Below are positions 1 through 5,784 of a DNA stretch of 18,032 nt, in pieces. Position numbers and translations under genes: made by a program. The stretch spans positions 1-18,032 of the forward strand of contig JAISDM010000030.1 of the NCBI GenBank assembly GCA_031264885.1, read 5' to 3'. A model generated the notes under the pieces. That model worked only from the letters and a program-made list of their open reading frames with translations. It did not search any database and was not told the DNA's origin. Positions within the stretch are counted from its first letter, which is position 1. Each line of letters opens with the position of its first letter. Origin of the DNA: Peptococcaceae bacterium (GTDB taxonomy: Bacteria > Bacillota > Peptococcia > DRI-13 > UBA5745).

Positions 1-1
1 C

Positions 2-100
2 GAGAATAAGATGAATTATTTCGACAGGCTTCTGAAAGAGGATTCGGGTAAGCTGAAAAGCCTGAAGGATACCCTTGAGTACACGAACAGTCTTATGTAA
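2..100 (+). CDS. 3' end of an unidentified gene (partial)
   Basis: An open frame enters from the left edge and runs 32 codons to TAA at 98-100. The peptide is hydrophilic and helix-prone, ending in LEYTNSLM, with lysine and leucine spacing that would suit an amphipathic helix or short coiled coil. The gene start is outside the window and no domain can be recognised from so short a tail. A REP-like hairpin pair begins about 13-30 bases after the stop and may act as its 3' boundary. Coding is inferred only from the clean open frame and the position of the stop. Confidence 0.5.
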   Translation, partial: ENKMNYFDRLLKEDSGKLKSLKDTLEYTNSLM

Positions 101-112
101 GAAGCGCGGATC

Positions 113-196
113 GCGGTTAAAATAAAGACGGGCGGCAGAATGCCGCCCCTACAGATGTGCCCTCCACGGGACCGTAGGGGCGGCATTCTGCCGCCC
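113..196. repeat. REP-like palindrome pair (copy 1, BIME-like)
   Basis: Two head-to-head copies of a small palindrome. The unit is GGGCGGCA-GAA-TGCCGCCC followed by CTAC (130-152), and its reverse complement lies at 174-196. Each unit folds into an 8-bp stem with a 3-nt loop, and the two units can also pair with each other over about 23 bp. The leading GCGGTTAAAATAAA (113-126) recurs at 1396-1409 before another copy. It sits just after the stop of the first gene, so it may also work as a transcript 3' end. Confidence 0.85.
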
Positions 197-198
197 GG

Positions 199-270
199 AA
201 CTGTCTGAATTACTCCAATGCTGTGATGCCGCGGTGGAAATATTTAGGATGCGTTTTCCTTGACAAGTCA
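199..270. repeat. degraded MITE-like end (relic)
   Basis: The stretch TATTTAGGATGCGTTTTC (241-258) closely resembles the conserved right end of the 118-bp element at 16657-16774, which reads TATCTAGGGTGCGTTTTC. On the other side, AACTGTCTGAATTA, directly after the REP at 196, resembles a decayed terminal repeat (consensus GACNGTCCGAAAAC). The interior is much shorter than in the intact copies. The call is a relic inferred from eye alignment only. Confidence 0.35.
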
Positions 271-288
271 ATAGGTTTACGCTATCAT
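260..288 (+). promoter_or_regulatory. sigma-70-type promoter upstream of the RecG-C-like gene
   Basis: TTGACA at 260-265 is a perfect -35 box. It is separated by exactly 17 nt from TATCAT (283-288), a 5/6 match to the -10 box. The predicted start of transcription is near 295, about 58 nt before the first usable start codon of the downstream gene. The -35 box lies at the edge of the degraded MITE-like end. Confidence 0.7.
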
Positions 289-293
289 GCAAG

Positions 294-309
294 TAACGCA
301 ATTGCGTTA
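294..309. promoter_or_regulatory. perfect 16-bp dyad at the transcription start, probable operator
   Basis: TAACGCAATTGCGTTA is a perfect palindrome beginning 5 nt after the -10 box, so it covers the expected +1 site. A protein bound here would block transcription initiation, which is the usual geometry of an autorepressor site. The downstream gene encodes a C-terminal winged helix and is the obvious candidate ligand, but that link is inference. Confidence 0.55.
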
Positions 310-352
310 TAAATATGATTCCTGTCGGATGTCTTAGGGGCTGAGACGGAGG

Positions 353-1393
353 GTGCGGTCATTGGAAATTGAACACAATTTGATTCGTGTCGGAAGCACC
401 AAGCGGCGCGCCAGCGATGAAGAAATCAAGCGCATGATGCTTTCCGGCGTTTCCCACCTGTACGAACGACAGTTGACGCAGTATTCGACACTTGATTTTA
501 GCTATACCGAAAAACATCTTGCCTCACTCGGCAAAGCGTTTAGCGACTTCGGTCTGGAAATCAGGAAGCCAGGTGAAAATTACAATGTCGCCGGACTTAT
601 ATTGAGTGAGTCAAATCCCTATGTGACGAAAATTGCCGTTTTTGAAGGCGTTAAAGTGGATGTTTTTCTTGACAAAAAGGAGTACACGGGTTCGATTGCC
701 GAGCAGATTGATAAAGTGATGGAATATCTCAAGCTTGTAATCCGTGAGCGTAATGTTATCACCGGCGCTCCACAGCGCACCGTTTTGCCGGATTACCCGG
801 CTAAAGCCGTAAGAGAAGCGGTCCTCAACTGTTACTGTCACCGCGATTGGACTCTGACCGCCGATATTCGCGTTTTTGTATTTGACGACCGCGTCGAGAT
901 TTTTTCGCCCGGCGGAACTCCCGAAGGTCTGACCATTCAGGAGATCATGAACGGAGCAAACGCGAAACGTAACCCAATCATGGTCAAGGCGCTTGATAAG
1001 ATGGAATATATTGAGAATTACACCTCCGGTATTCAGCGGATACTGAGCGAGTACGACCGTTTCCCGAGGCCCCCGGAGTTTTACATCAGCGACGCGCTTT
1101 TTAAGGTAACGCTGTACAACAAGAATTATTATTATGACCGGTTAAAGCTCCAAGAAGAAACATACAGCAGCATAGAGACACACAACACCGCTACTGTAAA
1201 TGATACTGTAAATGATACCGCAAAGGAAATTCTTAACTTAATGCGGCGTGACAGAGATGTAACGCTCACACAGCTTGCGGAAATAACTTCCAAACATCGT
1301 ATCACAATCGCAAGAAATATTAAGACGATGAAAGAGGCAGGGCTGATTGAGCGCATTGGCTCGAACAAAACCGGTTATTGGCGGCTACTGTAA
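353..1393 (+). CDS. RecG-C-like / HATPase_c_4 protein with C-terminal winged helix, N-terminally truncated
   Basis: A 346-residue protein of the family often labelled 'ATP-dependent DNA helicase RecG C-terminal-like' or 'putative transcriptional regulator'; it is not a helicase. Residues 148-195 carry the GHKL-like ATPase signature: AVREAVLNCYCHRDW (N-box-like) and SPGGTPEGLT (glycine loop). Residues about 288-344 form a winged helix (LTQLAEITSKHRITIARNIKTM). Family members usually start with a complete AlbA_2/Schlafen-type domain of about 100-120 residues. Here only its last strand remains (IRVGSTKRRASDEE, residues 11-24). An in-frame TAG at 335-337 rules out a longer start. GTG at 353 has GGAGG almost touching it, and TTG at 362 is an alternative with better spacing. 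A TVNDTVNDTA micro-duplication lies between the domains. It is probably a transcription regulator or stress gene; whether the shortened form works is unknown. Confidence 0.75.
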   Translation: MRSLEIEHNLIRVGSTKRRASDEEIKRMMLSGVSHLYERQLTQYSTLDFSYTEKHLASLGKAFSDFGLEIRKPGENYNVAGLILSESNPYVTKIAVFEGVKVDVFLDKKEYTGSIAEQIDKVMEYLKLVIRERNVITGAPQRTVLPDYPAKAVREAVLNCYCHRDWTLTADIRVFVFDDRVEIFSPGGTPEGLTIQEIMNGANAKRNPIMVKALDKMEYIENYTSGIQRILSEYDRFPRPPEFYISDALFKVTLYNKNYYYDRLKLQEETYSSIETHNTATVNDTVNDTAKEILNLMRRDRDVTLTQLAEITSKHRITIARNIKTMKEAGLIERIGSNKTGYWRLL

Positions 1394-1395
1394 AA

Positions 1396-1480
1396 GCGGT
1401 TAAAATAAATACGGGCGGCAGAATGCCGCCCCTAAGGGATCGTGAGCGAGGCGGCTTTAGGGGGGGGATTATGCCGCCCC
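1396..1480. repeat. REP-like palindrome pair (copy 2, right half decayed)
   Basis: GCGGTTAAAATAAATACGGG starts 2 nt after the stop codon of the preceding gene and matches the lead-in of copy 1. The unit GGGCGGCA-GAA-TGCCGCCC lies at 1413-1431. The inverted partner at about 1457-1480 is decayed: its inner G-rich part is changed but it still ends in TGCCGCCCC. It abuts the MITE-like element at 1481 directly. Confidence 0.8.
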
Positions 1481-1598
1481 AGACAGTCCGAAAACGCACC
1501 CTAGATATTCCCAGCACACAATATATGGGATGATTCGCTTGGGACGATGCACTATATATGGTGTTGACGATGCGATTTTTGTTGTTTTCGGACGGTTT
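1481..1598 (+). mobile_element. 118-bp MITE-like element, copy A
   Basis: The element begins AGACAGTCCGAAAACG and ends with the inverted match GTTTTCGGACGG plus TTT, giving terminal inverted repeats of about 14-16 bp. A second copy lies in opposite orientation at 16657-16774, has the same length and differs by about 11 of 118 bases by eye. There is no transposase gene in the window, so any mobility would need a partner in trans. The interior holds two similar direct segments (CACACAATATATGG and GCACTATATATGG). No clear target duplication is visible. Confidence 0.75.
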
Positions 1599-1637
1599 GG
1601 CCCGTCTTTGGCTTTGCCGTCTTTGATCGGGTTTGGG

Positions 1638-1913
1638 CTATACCGTGGTGTATCCGCCATCCACGACGATGATGGAGCCGGTGGCGAAGCGCGCCAGGTC
1701 GGAGACCAGAAATACTACGCAGCCCACAGCGTCGGACAAATCACCCATAAATCCCATGGGGGTTTTTTTCGCAAACATTTTGTACATGCCGAGGACATGC
1801 TCCTCGGAGGCGTTTGTATTCTCGTGCATGCCGGAGAGGATAAATCCGTAACAGACGCTGTTGCAGCGGATTCCGTGTTTTGCCAAGTTTATGGCCAGCG
1901 CGTCCGTTAAAAT
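1638..1913 (-). pseudogene. short-chain dehydrogenase/reductase (SDR), C-terminal remnant
   Basis: The minus-strand frame ends in the typical SDR C-terminus: ALAINLAKHGIRCNSV (the strand and loop after the catalytic helix), TPMGFMGDLSDAVGCVVFLV, and FATGSIIVVDGGYTTV before TAG at 1640-1638. About 90 residues remain of the usual 250. The N-terminal Rossmann glycine motif (TGxxxGxG) and the catalytic YxxxK are absent. Upstream (1913-1940) the frame runs into the stop region of a PIN-toxin relic, so the 5' part was lost by deletion. The call as a broken gene is firm; its original substrate cannot be told. Confidence 0.8.
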
Positions 1914-1939
1914 GGATGGGATGATGATGGGAAGATATT

Positions 1940-2076
1940 TCACCAAATCCAGTCAACATCGTATTTTCGAATATCTTCGTCAACGGTAATCAGTGTCATC
2001 TTGTTGTTCTGCGCCGTTGCGACAATAACTCCGTCAAATGGGTCTTTATGGTATGTGTATCAAGCAGATATCTCAT
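1940..2076 (-). pseudogene. VapC-type PIN-domain toxin with internal deletion and frameshift
   Basis: The gene starts at ATG 2076-2074, overlapping the antitoxin stop by one base (TGATG), as is usual for toxin-antitoxin pairs. It opens MRYLLDTHTI, the hallmark N-terminus of PIN ribonucleases, including the first catalytic aspartate (D6). After codon 10 the homology jumps, one frame over, to the conserved C-terminal block DPFDGVIVATAQNN...TLITVDEDIRKYDVDW, ending at TGA 1942-1940. About 80-90 residues between, carrying the central acidic residues, are missing. The product cannot be an active nuclease. It is a relic left beside an intact antitoxin. Confidence 0.85.
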
Positions 2077-2333
2077 CACATATACTCCTTGAAATCTGCG
2101 AGAACGTCGCTGAAGTCGTCGTCAATGTTGAGTACGCCTTTCAGACTGCCGAATTGGAACGGCGGACGCACATACTCCGCTTTCTCCTGTCGGAGCGAGG
2201 AGGCGCCGACGTTCGAGATCACCTGCATTAGATACATATTGAGCGCGGTTTCCATATCCACACCATATCGGCTGAATATGGACTTTGCCCTCGCCGCCAG
2301 TTCTCCATTCACTTTCACAAAAATCGTATCCAT
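2076..2333 (-). CDS. RelB/DinJ-family antitoxin, now orphaned
   Basis: An 85-residue protein. Residues 1-45 fit the ribbon-helix-helix DNA-binding part of RelB/DinJ antitoxins (IFVKVNGELAARAKSIF, then GVDMETALNMYLMQVI). The C-terminal tail, residues about 59-85 (FGSLKGVLNIDDDFSDVLADF and following), resembles the toxin-wrapping tail seen in antitoxins paired with PIN toxins. ATG at 2333 is preceded by a strong AGGAGGGG (2343-2336). The downstream toxin overlaps by one base but is broken, so the antitoxin is now free of its partner. It may still repress its own promoter or neutralise related toxins elsewhere (inference). Confidence 0.8.
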   Translation of the reverse strand: MDTIFVKVNGELAARAKSIFSRYGVDMETALNMYLMQVISNVGASSLRQEKAEYVRPPFQFGSLKGVLNIDDDFSDVLADFKEYM

Positions 2334-2344
2334 CGCCCCTCCTA

Positions 2345-2370
2345 TTTAGGTTACAGTTTTAGGTTACAGT
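2345..2370 (-). promoter_or_regulatory. tandem 13-bp repeat upstream of the antitoxin, candidate operator
   Basis: On the minus strand ACTGTAACCTAAA occurs twice in perfect tandem, ending next to the antitoxin ribosome binding site. Ribbon-helix-helix antitoxins commonly bind repeated short sites in their own promoter, so this is a plausible autoregulatory operator. No convincing -35/-10 pair was identified around it. Confidence 0.45.
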
Positions 2371-2400
2371 AAAATCCAAAAATTTGGGCCGGCCGACATC

Positions 2401-4434
2401 CTACCGCACAGCCGTGCCTTCCGGTATGCAATCATCCGCGAACACGACCTGGCAGCCGCAGGCGCCGTTTGTGGCGGCCAGCAGCATCCCTTCGCTGGTT
2501 ACCCCCGCGATCCGCGCGGGCTTGAGGTTGACGGCCACTATGATTTTCCGGCCGATGAGATCTTCCGGGGCATAATATTTCTTTATGCTGGAGACGATGA
2601 CTCTTTGCCCCAGTCCGTCGTCAACGGTGATTTTATAGCAGTTGTGGGACTTTCGGATCTCGGCGCATTTCAAGACCTTGCACACGCGCAGATCCACGGC
2701 GTTAAACGCGTCCATACCGATCTCATCTTTCCAGGGTTCCGCCGGATCCGGCGCGCCGTATTCCACGGCAGGCCGCGCTTCCTCTTTCGCGCCGGCTTTC
2801 TCCTCCGCTTCTTCCTCAGCCTGGGAGCGCAGCTCATCCCCGGCGGGCGGAGAGGAGAAGTCCAGCAGCCCCGCGTACCGCTCCGCCTCGATGGCATACA
2901 AAAACAAATACAGCCGGGGACCCTTCGCTTTGCCAATGAGCAGCTGGTAAATGTGCGTAAAAAACGCCCCTTGAATTTGTTTCAGATTGGGCGGATTCTC
3001 CCCATACACTTTTCTGGGTATGGCGTAAAGCTCGGATTGCAGCTCCTCCAGCGAATAACCGCCCTTCCTGATATAGTCGCAAAGGAGCGCCGTCTCCCGC
3101 TTCGCGCCCTCGTCCAGGGTGTTGTAATACGCCCAGTTGCGCCGGGCGTTCAGCCGGTTGGCGCTCTCGGGCGCGCAGTATTCCAGCCAGTAGCGCGCGC
3201 GGGAAAGCCGGTCCTTAAACTGCCCGTATTTATAAGGCGTGCCGATTTTTTCAAAAATAAGCTCCAGCATAGGCACGTTAAAGTCCACCACAGATCCCAT
3301 CTGTACCAATAAACTCATAGGCGCCGTTTCTATTTCGCGGCCGTCAATCAGGCTGTATTCGATGATTGAGGCGTTGAGTTCCTGCGCCGCCCCTTCCTTA
3401 AACAAGGCGTACTGCTTATCAAACTCGTAATACTGCTGCAATATCCCCTCGTCGAAACAAAAATCAAAGGCTTTGGACGGCTCGGTTTTGGAATAAAGCC
3501 AGAGAATGATCTCCGGCTGATAGATTTGCAGCAGCGTACCCGGCGTCAGGCTCAAGCCTGAGGAACCGGACATTTTGCCCGCGACCCCCCGGATGCCGAT
3601 GAATTCGTAGCCCTGAAAAACAGGCGCGGGATAATGGAATATCCTCTCGCTGATGAGACGGCCGTTCTGGTAGCTGCCGCCGGGACTGGCGTGATCCTTG
3701 CCGCCGGGCTCAAAATCGACCCCTTCGTACATCCACCGCATAGGCCAATCCACTTTCCATACCAATTTGCAGTTGAAATCGGCCGTAAAATCAAAACTCC
3801 CCTTATGCCCGCATTTGCACTCGTATTCGGCCAGGTTGCAGTCGGAGGAGAGCGCGGTGATTTTTGTGGAATCATGGCCGCATTCCGGACAAAAAATACT
3901 GACGGGATAATACGCCTCCCGTTCGCCCTCGGCGGCGTCCTGGGTTTTGAACCCCTCTAATATATCAAATATCTCCAACCGTTTTGCCAGCGCAAGCAGT
4001 ATCTGATCCACATACTTGCCCGAGCGGTACATCTCCGCCTGATAGCGGTAGTCCGTCTCAATGCCGAACTGATCCATCGCTTCCATAAATTCCGCCTCAA
4101 AGTGCCTGGCGTAATTCTCGTGGCAGCCGCCGAAAGGATCCGGAATATCCACATAGGGCCTGCCGATATGCCGCTCAAATTCACCGTCTGTATCCGCCAC
4201 GTTCGCGGGCACCTTGCGAAAACGGTCGAACTCATCCCAGGAAAACAGCAGACGCGCCTTCCTGCCCATGCGCCGCAGCGCCTTCACCACGAAATAACTT
4301 GTAGCCACATCGCGGAAATTCCCGATATGCACGGAACCCGAAGGGCTGATGCCTGCCGCGCAGACATACTCCTCTTTATCCGGCTTGCTTCGAATAATTT
4401 CCGCGGCGATACGTTCCGCCCAATGCATACTCAT
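2401..4434 (-). CDS. lysS: class I lysyl-tRNA synthetase fused to a Trbp111/EMAP-II-like tRNA-binding domain
   Basis: Charges tRNA-Lys with lysine in the cytoplasm. The 677-residue protein is the class I (Rossmann-fold) LysRS, unrelated to the usual bacterial class II enzyme. It shows HIGN at 36-39, the class I LysRS block WPMRWMYEGVDFEPGGKDH at about 230-248, and KMSGS at 287-291 in place of KMSKS. A likely zinc ribbon has C182/C185 and C206/C208. Residues about 535-571 are a charged, Ala/Glu-rich linker. Residues 572-677 are an OB-fold tRNA-binding domain (DLRVCKVLKCAEI, VNLKPARIAGVTSEGMLLAA) of the type found at the end of many MetRS. Class I LysRS is normally about 500-550 residues without this appendix. 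The open frame extends to 4557, but that part is repeat DNA. GGAGGTAGG precedes ATG 4434; ATG 4428 is an equally good start. Confidence 0.93.
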   Translation of the reverse strand: MSMHWAERIAAEIIRSKPDKEEYVCAAGISPSGSVHIGNFRDVATSYFVVKALRRMGRKARLLFSWDEFDRFRKVPANVADTDGEFERHIGRPYVDIPDPFGGCHENYARHFEAEFMEAMDQFGIETDYRYQAEMYRSGKYVDQILLALAKRLEIFDILEGFKTQDAAEGEREAYYPVSIFCPECGHDSTKITALSSDCNLAEYECKCGHKGSFDFTADFNCKLVWKVDWPMRWMYEGVDFEPGGKDHASPGGSYQNGRLISERIFHYPAPVFQGYEFIGIRGVAGKMSGSSGLSLTPGTLLQIYQPEIILWLYSKTEPSKAFDFCFDEGILQQYYEFDKQYALFKEGAAQELNASIIEYSLIDGREIETAPMSLLVQMGSVVDFNVPMLELIFEKIGTPYKYGQFKDRLSRARYWLEYCAPESANRLNARRNWAYYNTLDEGAKRETALLCDYIRKGGYSLEELQSELYAIPRKVYGENPPNLKQIQGAFFTHIYQLLIGKAKGPRLYLFLYAIEAERYAGLLDFSSPPAGDELRSQAEEEAEEKAGAKEEARPAVEYGAPDPAEPWKDEIGMDAFNAVDLRVCKVLKCAEIRKSHNCYKITVDDGLGQRVIVSSIKKYYAPEDLIGRKIIVAVNLKPARIAGVTSEGMLLAATNGACGCQVVFADDCIPEGTAVR

Positions 4435-4452
4435 CCTACCTCCACAAATCAA

Positions 4453-4535
4453 GTTTTCGGACGGTCCCGGGCGGCAGAACGCCGCCCCTACGGTACCGTG
4501 TACGCCGCGTCTGCAGGGGCGGCATTCTGCCGCCC
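4453..4535. repeat. REP-like palindrome pair with adjoining MITE terminal repeat (copy 3)
   Basis: GTTTTCGGACGGTC (4453-4466) is a solo copy of the MITE terminal repeat. It is followed at once by GGGCGGCA-GAA-CGCCGCCC (4469-4487) and, inverted, the complementary unit at 4513-4535. The block fills most of the 141-bp gap between jetD and the lysS start and begins only about 10 bp from the lysS ribosome binding site. No separate promoter for lysS is evident around it. Confidence 0.8.
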
Positions 4536-4575
4536 GTCGCCCGTCCTTGACAGACACGCGTTTCCAAACCGCGCA

Positions 4576-5784
4576 TCAGTTCCTTAACCCGCTTACCACC
4601 TTTATCACTTCAGAAAACGGAATCCGTTCCTGCTCCAGACGAACCCCCTTGCCGTAGGCGCCGTCCCTGAGCCGCCCGTACAAAGCCGATTCCGCCGCGT
4701 CCAAATATGCCAAACCGCCCCGAAAGGGCTTCTCTTCCAAAGCCCAAAGCGCCCTGCCCCGGAGCAGCGTCTCCTCGTCCATCAGCATAGAGCGGGTCTG
4801 AGGCAGGAAGCTCCTCACCCGGTTCAAAATCGCGAAACCGTGGGTATCAATATCTCCCCAGTAATAGACCGTCTTATCCTTCAGCCATTCAATCCCCTTC
4901 AGCTGGTCCACACCGTAGCCCAGGCCAAAAATAACCAGCGCCCGAGGCACATTCGGGAAGCATAGGCCGTTGATTTCATTTTCCGTGACAAAAACCTTCG
5001 AAACATCAGGCCGCAGACGGCCAAACTCATCCGGCGGCGTTTGAATATCCGACAATCCGCGGACATACAGCGCCTCATCCAAAAAACGGAAGCGAACGGA
5101 TTTCCCCTTTGGCCGAAGTCCAAACCGCGTCTCAAAATTCGCCGCGCCAGCCGCGTTCGCCGGAACCGGAGCATCGCCCCGCGGCAAAACGATTTCCAGC
5201 AGCTCGGCCAAAACCCCCTTGCCGCGCTCGATGAATTTCGTGTCGATCCCCGGAATATCCACCTGCCGCAAATAAAGGCCGCTTCTGGGATTTTGGGCAA
5301 ACCACCGCAGCACGGCAAGGATTTTCTCACGGTCCTCATAAAGCGTGAGCGCTCTGTGAGGCGCCCTGGCGAACCAGGCGTCCAAGCCCTCCCGCGCTTC
5401 CGGAAAGGCGCCGCGGGCCAACGCCGCCAGCGACGAGAATTTTTCGGCGTCTTTCGTCTTTTTCAACAGAGCCAACGCGTCACCGGCGGTTTCGACTACC
5501 GCGTGAGCGGGCAGCGCATTGCGGCCCGTCACCCTGAAATTCCTCTCGCTTTCCTCAAGATCATAGCCATAGCCGATCCGCGGTTTGCTTTTTTCTCTCA
5601 GGCGCTCAATCCAAAGCGCGGCGTCCGAAAAACGCGTTCCAAGCTCAGCGGCGCCGGGACCTTTGATTTTGATCCGGATCGGATACAGATTCCCGGGCGC
5701 GATCATTTCCCGCAAAACGCGCCCGGAATCCCATTTCTTTCGGAGACCGTCCAGAATATCCCCCGGTTCAGTCCATGGCGGCAT
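4576..5784 (-). CDS. jetD: Wadjet nuclease subunit JetD (DUF3322/DUF2220)
   Basis: JetD is the nuclease of Wadjet, with a topoisomerase VI A/Toprim-like core that cuts closed circular plasmid DNA trapped by the JetABC motor. The protein has 402 residues, normal for the family. The N-terminal half (DUF3322) includes IRIKIKGPGAAEL and the ENPRSGLYLRQ-like region WFAQNPRSGLYLRQVDIPGIDTK at about 161-183. The C-terminal half holds the Toprim acidic residues: VTENEIN (E268/E270) and YYWGDIDTHG (D311/D313). A conserved tail VRLEQERIPF lies at 381-390. ATG 5784 overlaps the end of jetC by 17 nt and has AAAGGAGA 9 nt upstream, so it is translated as the last gene of the operon. All expected acidic residues are present, so it should be active. 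Confidence 0.93.
   Translation of the reverse strand: MPPWTEPGDILDGLRKKWDSGRVLREMIAPGNLYPIRIKIKGPGAAELGTRFSDAALWIERLREKSKPRIGYGYDLEESERNFRVTGRNALPAHAVVETAGDALALLKKTKDAEKFSSLAALARGAFPEAREGLDAWFARAPHRALTLYEDREKILAVLRWFAQNPRSGLYLRQVDIPGIDTKFIERGKGVLAELLEIVLPRGDAPVPANAAGAANFETRFGLRPKGKSVRFRFLDEALYVRGLSDIQTPPDEFGRLRPDVSKVFVTENEINGLCFPNVPRALVIFGLGYGVDQLKGIEWLKDKTVYYWGDIDTHGFAILNRVRSFLPQTRSMLMDEETLLRGRALWALEEKPFRGGLAYLDAAESALYGRLRDGAYGKGVRLEQERIPFSEVIKVVSGLRN

Noticed and set aside
113..196. CRISPR-like repeats
   Set aside because: The repeated unit is a palindrome pair without regular unique spacers, scattered at single intergenic sites, and no cas genes are present.
1530..1910. Plus-strand 126-codon frame over the MITE and SDR relic
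   Set aside because: It is the complement of repeat DNA and of a recognisable SDR C-terminus on the other strand.
2371..2400. Rho-independent terminator after lysS
   Set aside because: GGCCGGCC and a weak CCAAA/TTTGG pair are present, but there is no stable stem followed by a U-tract.
4435..4557. In-frame upstream extension of the LysRS ORF by 41 codons
   Set aside because: It reads through the palindromic repeat and MITE end, and a strong GGAGG precedes the internal ATG where LysRS homology begins.
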